Shown here: in pieces, positions 41,464 to 50,469 of the stretch
Layout of the letters: each line of letters opens with the position of its first letter
Numbering within the stretch: position 1 is the first letter of the stretch
Origin: Leptodesmis sichuanensis A121
Lineage (GTDB): Bacteria; Cyanobacteriota; Cyanobacteriia; Leptolyngbyales; Leptolyngbyaceae
DNA: 64,000 nucleotides
Assembly (NCBI RefSeq): GCF_021379005.1
Contig: NZ_CP075171.1
Span: 4,402,001-4,466,000 of the forward strand
Reading direction: 5' to 3'
Made by a program: the position numbers and the translations under genes
The notes under the pieces: model-generated
What the model saw: the letters and a program-made list of their open reading frames with translations, nothing else
What the model was told of the DNA's origin: nothing
Database searches by the model: none

Positions 41464-43572
41464 GTGATAAAAATCACTATTCATGGCAAGATTGTTTCGC
41501 ACCATCGTTTCACGCCAACCTTGATTTTTCAGGACTTTCAACCGATCGCCGCGATCGCTACAACCCCCCTCGGTGTGCAACTCCTGCAAAGAAGCTTGCC
41601 CAGCCAGACCGCTACCCTGTGGGTGCCTGAATCTCTCCGCGATCGCCTGCAACCTGTTACGGAACCATCCTTGCGCTCCTATTCCGGCTCATTGAAAGCG
41701 CATCTAGCCAGCCTTTGGGCCTCCCACCGTAGCTTTGTATTTTGTCTGGCAACTGGAGCCGTTGTTCGCTTAATTGCCCCCTTACTGCAAGACAAAGCCT
41801 CCGATCCAGCCGTCGTCGTATTGGATGAGGCCGGACAATTTGTGATCAGTCTGACGGGAGGGCATCAGGGTGGCAGCGATCGTCTCTCTCGGTTACTGGC
41901 CCTCCAGCTTGGGGCCACTCCCGTCCTGACCGGAGCGAGTAACAGTCTTGGTCTTCCCGGAATCGATGTCATTGGCCTGCCGTTTGGTTGGGTCAGGGGC
42001 GAGGGCGATTGGACCGGGGTGAGTGCTGCGATCGCCCGTCAAGCTCCAGTGCAAGTGATCCAGGAAGCAGGGACAACCTTGTGGCGAGATCATCTACCTC
42101 CTGAGCATCCATTGGTATTTGCGGAATGGGGTGATCAGGGAGTGGGGATTGGGGATGAGGCTCTGCAAGCTGCTATCTGGATTACTCCCCGTCTCACCCC
42201 AAATTCTTCTCCCCCATCTCCCCCACTGTCTCTTCCCCCTCTCACTCCCCCACCTCCTGATTCCCGATCGCTGATCCCCGATCGCCACCTCCCCACTATC
42301 CACTGGCATCCTCGTATCCTCTGGGTGGGCATTGGTTGTGAACGGGGTACTTCTCGACAGGTCATTGAAAGTGCGATCCAGCAAGTTTTTCAACAATACG
42401 GTTTGGCAGAGGCCGCGATCGCCGGAATTGCCACGATTGATTTGAAAGCCGATGAAGTTGGGCTGGTAGAGTTTTGCCGCGATCGTGCCTTGCCGTTACG
42501 GTGTTACCCCGCCGAAACCCTGCGAACCATTCCTGTTCCCACCCCCTCCGCCATCGTCGAAACCGAAGTGGGTACTCCCAGCGTTGCCGAAGCCGCCGCC
42601 CTCCGAGCTATCCAGGATTTCCAATCTTGTACCGATGTGGTTGTTAATCGCCTCTCTACCCCAACCCCCAATCCCCAATCCCCAATCCCGAACCCCCAAT
42701 CCCCCCCCTCCCTCCTGATTCCCAAACAAATCTTCCGTCTGGAAAATCAACCTGGAGCTGTTACCCTGGCTGTTGCCCAGGCCGAACGGGAATATACCGG
42801 ACGCATTGGGCAACTCTGGTTGGTGGGAACAGGGCCAGGACAGTTGGAGCAAATGACTCCCGCTGCTCAAACCGCGATCGCCCAGGCCGATGCCGTCATT
42901 GGATATTCTCTGTATATCGATTTGATCCGCCCCCTCTTCCGTCCGGGTCAAATTGTGGAAACCTTACCGATTACTCAGGAACGACAACGGGCCGAACGAG
43001 CGATCGCCCTGGCCAATTGGGGATTGACTGTCGCCGTGGTGTCTTCAGGAGACTGCGGTATTTACGGGATGGCCGGGCTGGTGCTGGAACAATTACGGGC
43101 GCAGAATTGGGATGGCAAGACCCCTGCGGTTCAGGTTTTTCCCGGAATTACTGCCCTCCAGGCCACGGCTTCCCGGGTTGGCGCACCTCTGATGCATGAC
43201 TTTTGTGCCATCAGTCTGAGTGATTTGCTGACTCCCTGGGAAGTGATTGAAAAACGGTTAACCGCAGCGGCGCAAGCAGATTTTGTTGTAGCACTCTACA
43301 ATCCCAAATCTAAAACTCGTGTGGAACAAATTGCGATCGCCCAACGCATCTTTTTGCAATATCGCGATCCTCTAACTCCCGTTGCGCTGGTGCGATCGGC
43401 CTACCGCACGGATGAACACATTACCTTAACCACCCTTGCTGAACTGCTCATGTGCCCGATTGATATGCTGACTACGGTTTTGATTGGCAATCAGAGCACG
43501 CGCACCTATGCTAACTGGATGATTACTCCCAGAGGATATCTGGGATTTGATGGGGAGGACTCAGTACACTGA
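41464..43572 (+). CDS. cobJ: CbiG-CobJ fusion: cobalamin biosynthesis protein / precorrin-3B C17-methyltransferase
   Basis: About 702 residues. The start is GTG 41464 or the TTG at 41458; neither has a strong ribosome binding site. The N-terminal half is CbiG-like (ATGAVVRLIAPLLQDKASDP, LTGGHQGGSDRLSRLLALQL, LWVGIGCERGTS). The C-terminal half is the SAM-dependent methyltransferase (LWLVGTGPGQLEQMTPAAQT, VVSSGDCGIYGMAGLVLEQL, VFPGITALQATASRVGAPLM, NPKSKTRVEQIAIAQRIFL). Both act in corrin ring contraction. Two low-complexity insertions, at about residues 244-276 and 398-417, are translated repeats; the second lies at the domain junction. Confidence 0.9.
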   Translation: MIKITIHGKIVSHHRFTPTLIFQDFQPIAAIATTPLGVQLLQRSLPSQTATLWVPESLRDRLQPVTEPSLRSYSGSLKAHLASLWASHRSFVFCLATGAVVRLIAPLLQDKASDPAVVVLDEAGQFVISLTGGHQGGSDRLSRLLALQLGATPVLTGASNSLGLPGIDVIGLPFGWVRGEGDWTGVSAAIARQAPVQVIQEAGTTLWRDHLPPEHPLVFAEWGDQGVGIGDEALQAAIWITPRLTPNSSPPSPPLSLPPLTPPPPDSRSLIPDRHLPTIHWHPRILWVGIGCERGTSRQVIESAIQQVFQQYGLAEAAIAGIATIDLKADEVGLVEFCRDRALPLRCYPAETLRTIPVPTPSAIVETEVGTPSVAEAAALRAIQDFQSCTDVVVNRLSTPTPNPQSPIPNPQSPPSLLIPKQIFRLENQPGAVTLAVAQAEREYTGRIGQLWLVGTGPGQLEQMTPAAQTAIAQADAVIGYSLYIDLIRPLFRPGQIVETLPITQERQRAERAIALANWGLTVAVVSSGDCGIYGMAGLVLEQLRAQNWDGKTPAVQVFPGITALQATASRVGAPLMHDFCAISLSDLLTPWEVIEKRLTAAAQADFVVALYNPKSKTRVEQIAIAQRIFLQYRDPLTPVALVRSAYRTDEHITLTTLAELLMCPIDMLTTVLIGNQSTRTYANWMITPRGYLGFDGEDSVH
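42196..42292 (+). repeat. C-rich low-complexity insertion inside the CbiG part of cobJ
   Basis: The run encodes a Pro/Ser/Leu-rich peptide (SPPSPPLSLPPLTPPPPDS), followed by GATC-containing repeats (CCCGATCGCTGATCCCCGAT). It lies just before the conserved LWVGIGCERGTS motif. Confidence 0.75.
42657..42715 (+). repeat. CCCCAAT heptamer array at the CbiG-CobJ junction
   Basis: Units of CCCCAAT/CCCCAAC, with small changes, are translated as PTPNPQSPIPNPQSPPS. They sit between the CbiG and CobJ domains, where a flexible linker is tolerated. Confidence 0.85.
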
Positions 43573-43595
43573 AAAGAAATCGATCGCCCAACCGG

Positions 43596-44147
43596 ATGTT
43601 GCTCATTCAACTCAAAACCCAAACCTCAAACCTCAAAACTCTCCTTGCAATTGGCCTGCTCCTCCTGTTCCTGCTCGGCTGGGCAATGCCAGTTCAGGCA
43701 GCCGTATCGGGAAGCAAATTTTCTAGTCAGTATGCGCCACCACCGTCTTACAGCAATGCCGAATTGGCCGATCATGATTTTTCAGGACAAGTCTTAAGAG
43801 TTGCAGAATTTTCCAATGCCAATTTGAATCGAGCCAATTTCACGAATGCAGATCTGACGGGAGCGGTCATGAGTGCTTCTACGATGACTGAAACCAACTT
43901 GCAGGGAGCCGACCTGACTCAAGCCATGTTGGATCAGGTCAAGATGGTACGCACCGATTTACGAAACGCTATCTTGACGAATGCCATTCTGCTGCGATCG
44001 ACGTTTGAAGCCGTGGACATTACCGGAACCGATTTCAGTGGGGCAATCCTGGATGGAGCACAAATCCGTCAACTATGTCAGGTTGCCAGCGGAGTCAACG
44101 CCCAAACTGGGATATCTACACGAGAATCCTTAGGATGTCGTTCTTAA
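43596..44147 (+). CDS. Exported pentapeptide-repeat protein
   Basis: 183 residues from ATG 43596. A signal peptide (LLAIGLLLLFLLGWAMPVQA) is predicted to be cleaved after VQA, sending it to the periplasm or thylakoid lumen. Residues about 60-155 contain A(D/N)LxX pentapeptides (FSNANLNRANFTNADLTGAV, TNLQGADLTQAMLDQ, TDLRNAILTNAILL, TDFSGAILDGAQI), which form a square beta-helix. The C-terminus has two cysteines. It resembles thylakoid lumen pentapeptide proteins; the function is unknown. It lies 23 bp after cobJ. Confidence 0.8.
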   Translation: MLLIQLKTQTSNLKTLLAIGLLLLFLLGWAMPVQAAVSGSKFSSQYAPPPSYSNAELADHDFSGQVLRVAEFSNANLNRANFTNADLTGAVMSASTMTETNLQGADLTQAMLDQVKMVRTDLRNAILTNAILLRSTFEAVDITGTDFSGAILDGAQIRQLCQVASGVNAQTGISTRESLGCRS

Positions 44148-44226
44148 GGAATGAGAGATACCATCAAAGTCTGTAGGATGTGTGAGGCGGTAGCCGTAAC
44201 ACATCAAAGTCTCAAGGGAATGCGTG

Positions 44227-45381
44227 ATGTTGCAACGGGTAGGAATTATTGGTGGGGGACAATTGGCCTGGATGATGGCGGATGCAGCGGCCAAATTGGG
44301 GATTGACCTGATTGTGCAAACGCCAGAGAAAACCGATCCAGCGGTGGCGATCGCCAGTGAAACCATTCTGGCTCCCATTGCGGATGCCAAGGCCACGGCA
44401 CAACTGGCAGCCCGATCGGATGTGATTACATTTGAAAATGAGTTTGTTGACTTACCGGCCCTGACTCGACTCGCCGCACAGGGCGTATGTTTCCGTCCTG
44501 CTTTAACTGCCCTGGAGCCGTTGCTCGATAAATACCATCAACGCTCTTACCTGAAGCAATTGGGATTGCCCACCCCCGACTTTACGGCAATGACGATCGC
44601 AGAGGTTCAAACGCTGGCGGCTCCTGACTATCCACTGGTACTGAAAACTCGGCGGCATGGATATGACGGTCAGGGGACTTTCATTGTTAAAACAGCCGCA
44701 GATCTGGATTCCCTGGTTGGTCGATTAGCCGATGTGCCGCTGATTCTGGAAGAGTTTGTCCCTTTTGAGCGGGAATTAGCGGTGATGGCGGCTCGTTCGG
44801 TAGATGGGACGATCGTGGTCTATCCAGTGGTGGAAACCGAACAAAAGAATCAGGTCTGTCATCGGGTCTTTGCCCCGGCAATCGTGGATGAAGCCGTGGT
44901 GAACCAGGTCACGACGATCGCTGAACGCTTATTAACCAACTTGCAAGTGGTGGGAATTTTGGGCATTGAGTTATTTCTCACCCAGTCAGGCGATGTGCTA
45001 GTCAACGAAATTGCTCCCCGTACCCATAATTCTGGTCATTACACTCTGGATGCCTGTGACACCTCCCAGTTTGAGCAGCAACTGCGGGCTGTTTGTGGAT
45101 TGCCGTTGGGTAGTCCAGCTCTGCGATGTCGGGGAGCCGTGATGGTGAACTTGTTGGGATATGAAACGTCCTATCGGGATTACCAGGCCCAGCGCGATCG
45201 TCTTGCTGCGATTCCCCAGGCTCATGTTCACTGGTATGGCAAAATGGAAGCCCGTCCAGGCCGGAAGTTAGGCCATGTCACCGTGCTACTAGATGACGAG
45301 ACACTGCAGGATCCCAGTCAGTTGCAGGAAAGGGAGTTGGCGATCGCGCAACACATTGAATCTATTTGGTATGGAAAATAG
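44227..45381 (+). CDS. purK: N5-carboxyaminoimidazole ribonucleotide synthase
   Basis: 384 residues from ATG 44227; a GTG immediately before is possible. It uses ATP and bicarbonate to carboxylate AIR in purine synthesis. ATP-grasp features are RVGIIGGGQLAWMMADAAAK at the N-terminus, FENEFVDLPALTRLA, YPLVLKTRRHGYDGQGTFIV, LILEEFVPFERELAVMAARS, VVYPVVETEQKNQVC and VNEIAPRTHNSGHYTLDACD. The length is standard. It lies 79 bp after the pentapeptide-repeat gene. Confidence 0.93.
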   Translation: MLQRVGIIGGGQLAWMMADAAAKLGIDLIVQTPEKTDPAVAIASETILAPIADAKATAQLAARSDVITFENEFVDLPALTRLAAQGVCFRPALTALEPLLDKYHQRSYLKQLGLPTPDFTAMTIAEVQTLAAPDYPLVLKTRRHGYDGQGTFIVKTAADLDSLVGRLADVPLILEEFVPFERELAVMAARSVDGTIVVYPVVETEQKNQVCHRVFAPAIVDEAVVNQVTTIAERLLTNLQVVGILGIELFLTQSGDVLVNEIAPRTHNSGHYTLDACDTSQFEQQLRAVCGLPLGSPALRCRGAVMVNLLGYETSYRDYQAQRDRLAAIPQAHVHWYGKMEARPGRKLGHVTVLLDDETLQDPSQLQERELAIAQHIESIWYGK

Positions 45382-45651
45382 AGGATTCCTGCTCTTTGGG
45401 TTCGGTAATCTCCACTATTTCTTAGGCTTTTTTTGAAAACGCTTGCCCTAGGATAGGAGTGTGCTAATATCGATAGCTGGAATCGCTGCTTCAGCGTAAT
45501 TGCAACAGCATCATCTCTGTACAGAAGCGGTGATTGGTTGCCTGGAGAAGCTCCTAAAAAGATTAAGAATTTGCAATATTGCATTGCCTTTACTGAATTT
45601 TTAGAAGGGCTTCCGGGATAGTAATGTTCAAAAATTTGCAAAATTGAGTTC

Positions 45652-45888
45652 ATGATCAAAGAAGGTATGACCCAACAGGTTATTCACCCGATGGCTAAGT
45701 TGCAGCGTCAAGTACGATCGCTCGTTGACTCCAAGCTGCTGCGACCCACTGACAGTATCTGGAAAATCGCACTCCTCTATGGGGACGATTGGAGCTTTTG
45801 GAAACAAGAACTGCTGGCTTACGACTTCACTATGCAAGATCCCGTTAGTGATCTGCTGGCCGTTGAAAGCTGGGATGACGAAGAATAG
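45652..45888 (+). CDS. DUF4327 family protein
   Basis: 78 residues from ATG 45652; ATG 45667 is an alternative start giving MTQQVIHPMAKLQRQVRSLV. The sequence DSIWKIALLYGDDWSFWKQE followed by FTMQDPVSDLLAVESWDDE matches DUF4327, a small soluble family found mainly in cyanobacteria. The function is unknown. It is encoded alone, convergent with the kinase gene downstream. Confidence 0.75.
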   Translation: MIKEGMTQQVIHPMAKLQRQVRSLVDSKLLRPTDSIWKIALLYGDDWSFWKQELLAYDFTMQDPVSDLLAVESWDDEE

Positions 45889-45924
45889 ATTGTCTATCTG
45901 TAGAGATGTGCCGCTGGTACGTCT

Positions 45925-47241
45925 CTACAAACAACCGCGCAGTGCCCGCATCAGTTCTTTTGCCGTCTGATAGCGATCGCTGACTTCCGGTGCGGTAGCT
46001 TTCATAATCACCGCCTGAATGGAGACTGGGATTGTGCTAATGCCTTCCACATTCAAGCGGTAAGTTTGTTGGATAGGTTGCAGAAAACGCTGCGGGCTTT
46101 TTCCGGCCAGGAGATAGATTAGGGTGGAGCCGATCGCATACAAGTCAGACTGAATTACGGGTCGTCCCTGCACCTGTTCAGGAGCACTATAGCCTTCTGC
46201 CCCGATGCGAGTTCCCGTTGGTGCCCCGACCGCTTTTACGGCCCCAAAATCAAGCACAACGATACGGTTGTCTAAATTGCGAACCAGCAAATTTCCTGGC
46301 TTAATATCTCGATGAATAATGGGAGTCGGACGGCTGTGCAGATAATTCAACACTTCGCAAGTTTGGATCATCCAATCAACAGCCTGCCGGGGTGTAACAA
46401 CTCCCTGTCGGCGCACCCGCTTTTCAAGATCCAACCCATGCACCAGTTCCATTACCAGGTACTTCTTATCATCCTCAATAAAGAAGTCATAATAGCGAGG
46501 AATACCGGGATGGCTTAAGGATTTCAGCGTGCTGGCTTCCCGCTCAAATAATTCCTGGGCTTTGGGAATCCGGGCAATGTCCGCATTCATTTCCTTAAGC
46601 ACCTGCAGTCTGCCTTGGGGGGGGGCAATGGGTCTGGGAACGCCCGCCGGATTCCAGACCAGATAGGTGGTTCCCATGCCGCCGCGGCCCAAAACTCGCA
46701 ACACCTGATACTGTCGAATGGTCTTTTCCACCCAAACGGGTTGTCCACAGTGAATACAAAATAGGTTTTCAGGAGGGTTTCCGGCATGGGTACAACGAGT
46801 CGGGGCTGACTCTGGAACAGCGGCTGGGGAGACAGCGGCAGGATGCGGTTCACTGATCTTGACTGGCGGAGGCGCAGAAACTGGCCCAGAGGCAGGTAGG
46901 TTGCTCATAGCTGGGGTAAGCTGCATCTGAAATCGCAGGAGTGGCCCCCCTTTGGCTAGTTGCACCAGCATATCTTGAGCCAATTGCTTCTGTGCGATCG
47001 CCTGTCCCTCTAAAAAGGTGCCATTGACGCTAAAGTTAACCAATTCCCAGCAGGGTGATGGTTCATCGTTTTGACCCGGGGGAACCTGATGCAGTTCAAG
47101 ATGAAAGCGAGAAACAACCGGGTCGTTGAGAATGATCTGATTGCCTGGAGCACGACCAATGCGAACCACCTGCTCCTGTTCAAAGCGCCACTGCCTGATC
47201 GGAGTTAAGTCTTGAGGATGCAAAAGGGTCACAATAAGCAT
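45925..47241 (-). CDS. FHA domain - Ser/Thr protein kinase
   Basis: 438 residues. The N-terminal FHA domain has VVRIGRAPGNQIILNDPVVS followed by RFHLEL, with WELVNFSVNGTFLEG, and binds phosphothreonine. A Pro-rich linker and a zinc-ribbon-like CIHCG remnant follow, then a complete kinase domain: VLRVLGRGGMGTTYLVW, a Lys in LQVLKEMNADI, catalytic IIHRDIKPGNLLV, VLDFGAVKA, GTRIGAEGYSAPEQV. It lies 42 bp downstream of a PP2C phosphatase gene on the same strand, forming an opposing kinase/phosphatase unit. Confidence 0.88.
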   Translation of the reverse strand: MLIVTLLHPQDLTPIRQWRFEQEQVVRIGRAPGNQIILNDPVVSRFHLELHQVPPGQNDEPSPCWELVNFSVNGTFLEGQAIAQKQLAQDMLVQLAKGGPLLRFQMQLTPAMSNLPASGPVSAPPPVKISEPHPAAVSPAAVPESAPTRCTHAGNPPENLFCIHCGQPVWVEKTIRQYQVLRVLGRGGMGTTYLVWNPAGVPRPIAPPQGRLQVLKEMNADIARIPKAQELFEREASTLKSLSHPGIPRYYDFFIEDDKKYLVMELVHGLDLEKRVRRQGVVTPRQAVDWMIQTCEVLNYLHSRPTPIIHRDIKPGNLLVRNLDNRIVVLDFGAVKAVGAPTGTRIGAEGYSAPEQVQGRPVIQSDLYAIGSTLIYLLAGKSPQRFLQPIQQTYRLNVEGISTIPVSIQAVIMKATAPEVSDRYQTAKELMRALRGCL

Positions 47242-47283
47242 TGCTGGCGGACTGCCCCTGGGAATGGCAACCGGATGTGGCTG

Positions 47284-49413
47284 TTACTTTAAGTGGTCTA
47301 AACTAGGACGCACTTTGGCCCGAATCGCGATCGCTGTAATGTTGTCGTGACCATTGTATCGATTTGCCAGTTCAATCAACTCACTGACTCCCTTGTCTAA
47401 ATTCGTTTGTGAACTGAGCAAAGGTTGCACATGGGTTTCCCAGTGTTTTTCCAGTAAGTCATTGTCAGATAGGCCATCCGAGCAGAGCAACAAAAGCATA
47501 TCTTCGTTTAGCTCAAAAAACTGCACATCCGGCCTGACAAAATTCCCATCCCGTGGCCCCAGGGCTTGAGTTAACTGATACGCATCGGGACGAGAATAGG
47601 CAATCTCTGGATCTACGCCGCGCTGAATTTCCCGCTGGCCAACCTCGTGATCAACCGTGACTTGTTCCAATCCCCGCTTACGGGTGTAACGATACAGGCG
47701 GCTATCTCCCACATGGGCAACTGCAACTTGTGTATCGTGAATCAGCACGATCACCAGCGTGGTTCCCATGCGACCGCTCCCAGAACGGGCGTTTTGCTGG
47801 TTCACATTGTAGATTGCTTGATTTGCTGCCTGCACGGCTTCATGCAGGAGGGCTGCATCGGGCAATCCTCCGGAGTTGGATTCTGGAAAAGCATGGCACT
47901 GCCACTGTTCTTGAAAAAACTTACGTAGGGTATCTACCGCCAGGGCACTGGCTACTTCACCCCCCGCATGACCCCCCATACCATCGCACAGAATATATAA
48001 ATTACGGGCATGGAGCGTCTTTCCAGACGGGCTTTCTAATTTAGTGTTTTGGGTTTCAATCCCAAAGTAATCTTCATTGTGGTCACGTTGACGGCCTACA
48101 TCCGTGCGTCCTACTTCTTCCAGGCTGAAGAGTTGCATCGGCAGGACGATCGTGGGTACTTCATCGGTATCCGTCTGGGCTTCATTCGGTTGCGAGTCAG
48201 ATGGAACTACTGGTGGTTCTAACCGGGTAGCCAGATTGGTCACACTCATATCGGCAGACCCCAGACCAGCAGTGGCCTCAACATCTGGATTGTCTGTACT
48301 GGTCATCCCGGCACTATTTATGTCAACCCGGTCGATCGCAAAATTATTGTAATTCCCTGGATTGAAATCCCCATCATCTGCAACTAACTCGTTCTCCCAG
48401 CGGTGGGCGATCTCCGCTTCAGAAGCAGGAACTAAGGGATCTGGCTGAATAGTCTGAGCGATCGCTTCAATTCGTGCTCTAATCTCATCTCCCGTGGTTA
48501 ACTGCTTGTCTTCCACATCTGCCAGCAGTTGCGTAATCGCTTCAATGCAAGTACTTTGAGACTCTGCTAGCAACGCCTTCCAACTGCGGCCCAGATCTTG
48601 CCAGGTGAGCGTGGTATTGGCTGGCGTAGGATACAAGCGTTGCAAACACAAGGTATAGTCTTCTGCTTCTACTCGCAAGTTGCTCATCATCACCAGACTT
48701 TGCTGACAGTTCCAGGTTTCCAGAGCTTCCCATAGATCAACCATTTCATAGAACCATTGCAAAACCTGCAGCAGGGGAACGGCGACTTGCTGATGGCACC
48801 AGAGATCGGTCAGGCAGGGTAAGCCAGAACGGTCTTCCAGAAGAATAATAGCCTGTCCATTCCACTCCCAGGCATTATGAATGGCTGGAATGGCGTGATA
48901 AAACTGATTACTGAGCGCCACATACGGTTGAGCGATCGCGGGGATCGCCAGTGCCTCCAAAGAATCTGACCAGCCTGCCATCTCCGCTGCAATATCCACC
49001 TCCAGCGGCACATCCATCTCTCCCAGGCCATCCGGTTTTCCTAACACCAGTACTTCTAGCAATGAGAGTTGAAACGGTTGGCAGTCTAGCACCTGGCCCT
49101 GGGTTTCGCCCCAAACATTGGGGGGCGAGAGGGGATGCAATAGCTGATAGCGTTGCTGTAAATCTAAATAGCCATTTAAACCGGCGGCTAAGGGTCGATC
49201 AGGGCTAACTTCACTTCCCGGTGGAGAGACACTGCTGATAATGGCCCACCAGATTACTCCTGCGATCGCCCCACAAGCGTCGCAGTTAGCCTGATTAAAT
49301 TTCACCAGATGGCCGCAATTAGGGCATGTATTGTGGGTCAGGGAAGTGCCACATTGCTGACAAAACTTGTTTGTCGAAGGATTTTCAAACTGGCACTGAG
49401 GACAGACAAGCAT
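47284..49413 (-). CDS. Zinc-ribbon PP2C-type Ser/Thr phosphatase
   Basis: 709 residues from ATG 49413, preceded by AAGGAA; an in-frame start 19 codons earlier is less likely. The N-terminus has paired CxxC zinc ribbons (MLVCPQCQFENPSTNKFCQQ, CPNCGHLVKFNQANCDACGA). A long middle region of about 400 residues is unassigned. The C-terminal PP2C domain shows DVGRQRDHNEDYFG, YILCDGMGGHAGGEVASALA, VAVAHVGDSRLYRYTRKRGL, LLLLCSDGLSDNDLLE and NGHDNITAIAI, with the metal-binding Asp residues intact. It is the first gene of the unit with the FHA-kinase. Confidence 0.88.
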   Translation of the reverse strand: MLVCPQCQFENPSTNKFCQQCGTSLTHNTCPNCGHLVKFNQANCDACGAIAGVIWWAIISSVSPPGSEVSPDRPLAAGLNGYLDLQQRYQLLHPLSPPNVWGETQGQVLDCQPFQLSLLEVLVLGKPDGLGEMDVPLEVDIAAEMAGWSDSLEALAIPAIAQPYVALSNQFYHAIPAIHNAWEWNGQAIILLEDRSGLPCLTDLWCHQQVAVPLLQVLQWFYEMVDLWEALETWNCQQSLVMMSNLRVEAEDYTLCLQRLYPTPANTTLTWQDLGRSWKALLAESQSTCIEAITQLLADVEDKQLTTGDEIRARIEAIAQTIQPDPLVPASEAEIAHRWENELVADDGDFNPGNYNNFAIDRVDINSAGMTSTDNPDVEATAGLGSADMSVTNLATRLEPPVVPSDSQPNEAQTDTDEVPTIVLPMQLFSLEEVGRTDVGRQRDHNEDYFGIETQNTKLESPSGKTLHARNLYILCDGMGGHAGGEVASALAVDTLRKFFQEQWQCHAFPESNSGGLPDAALLHEAVQAANQAIYNVNQQNARSGSGRMGTTLVIVLIHDTQVAVAHVGDSRLYRYTRKRGLEQVTVDHEVGQREIQRGVDPEIAYSRPDAYQLTQALGPRDGNFVRPDVQFFELNEDMLLLLCSDGLSDNDLLEKHWETHVQPLLSSQTNLDKGVSELIELANRYNGHDNITAIAIRAKVRPSLDHLK

Positions 49414-49866
49414 GGTGGAATTCCTTAAATCCCGGAGGTCAGCTTCGCGTATATTGGCACAGACCTTCACAATCCTATCAACCCGACATCACACCTGATT
49501 GCTTAAGGGGAAACAGCAGAGTAAGCGAGTTTAGCCTATTTAAGCAGAATTCGCCAACTCCCCCGGCTGGTTACAGGTTATTTGAATCTTTCAAGCATGA
49601 ACAGCAAGTCTCAGGAAATTATCAACTTAAATTAAACAAACCAAGTCCAGCTAGAGAACGGTCATTTTCCGATCAGAGAAACTCCGGTTCTGGACTTGGA
49701 GCAAGTTAAAATCAAATCCTACTCAAACCCAGGATGCTTGTCTCAGGAGAACAGCGTTTCTGGCCTTGAACAGGAGTTTATTAAACCAGCACTCTAAAAT
49801 TGCTAACTAAAGGTACTACATACTTTAGTTGATCCTAAATCATCTCATCGTTAACGGCTAAAGTTC
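49414..49866. other. 453-bp intergenic region upstream of the PP2C gene
   Basis: No gene is supported. It contains the hairpin repeat at 49641-49705 and a second, less palindromic relative (about 49728-49775, ending GGCCTTGAACAGG). The phosphatase promoter must be in its left part. Confidence 0.4.
49641..49705. repeat. Hairpin-forming interspersed repeat, copy 3
   Basis: The outer arms CCAAGTCCAG and CTGGACTTGG are a perfect 10-bp inverted repeat, with a further imperfect inner stem. It aligns along its length with the copies at 12566 and 12660 (CTAGAGAACGG... and ...GAGCAAG). Confidence 0.7.
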
Positions 49867-50469
49867 TCAGAGAGATTTTAAATAACGCAATTCTGAGGGA
49901 GTCAAATCGCGCCATTCTCCTGGTTGTAGCCCCGTAAGACTGAGATTACCGATTTGGCTACGTACTAACCGCAAAGTCGGAAATCCCACGGCTGCCGTCA
50001 TCCTGCGCACCTGACGATTCCGTCCCTCGGTAAGGGTAATGGCTAACCAGGCGGTAGGAACCGTCTTTCGGAATCGGACGGGAGGATCGCGAGGCGGTAA
50101 ATCTGGTGCCTGCGTTAGCAAAACCACTTGAGCAGGACGGGTCTTATACCCTTGAATTACAACTCCCTGCTGTAACTGGCGGATCGCCGCTGCGTCGGGA
50201 ATGCGTTCTACCTGTACCCAATAGGTACGGGGATGACGAAATTTGGGGTCACTGAGGCGATGCTGCAGTTGTCCATGATTGGTCAGCAACAGCAATCCTT
50301 CACTATCCTGATCCAACCGACCCACTGGATAGACTCCTGGGATAGGAATATAGTCTTTCAGGGTCTGTCGTTGAGCGGCGGTTGGGCTATCGTCTGTAAA
50401 TTGGCAGAGAACGTTATAGGGTTTGTAGAACAACAGGTAGCGGTAAGGTGAGGAATCAGAGACGTTCAT
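49867..50469 (-). CDS. rluE: RluE-like 23S rRNA pseudouridine synthase
   Basis: 200 residues. It isomerises a uridine in large-subunit rRNA. RsuA/RluE family features are [17 protein letters not shown] at the start, [19 protein letters not shown] with the catalytic Asp, [14 protein letters not shown] and [20 protein letters not shown]. There is no S4 domain, as expected for RluE. The start codon overlaps the stop of the DUF11 gene upstream (TAATG), so it is the last gene of the envelope operon, an odd place for an rRNA enzyme. The choice between RluE and RluF-type specificity is inferred from length. Confidence 0.85.
   Translation of the reverse strand: MNVSDSSPYRYLLFYKPYNVLCQFTDDSPTAAQRQTLKDYIPIPGVYPVGRLDQDSEGLLLLTNHGQLQHRLSDPKFRHPRTYWVQVERIPDAAAIRQLQQGVVIQGYKTRPAQVVLLTQAPDLPPRDPPVRFRKTVPTAWLAITLTEGRNRQVRRMTAAVGFPTLRLVRSQIGNLSLTGLQPGEWRDLTPSELRYLKSL

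Noticed and set aside
42657-42715. CCCCAAT array as a CRISPR-like repeat
   Set aside because: The units are 7 bp, contiguous and without spacers; this is a short tandem repeat. No CRISPR array or cas gene is present in the window.
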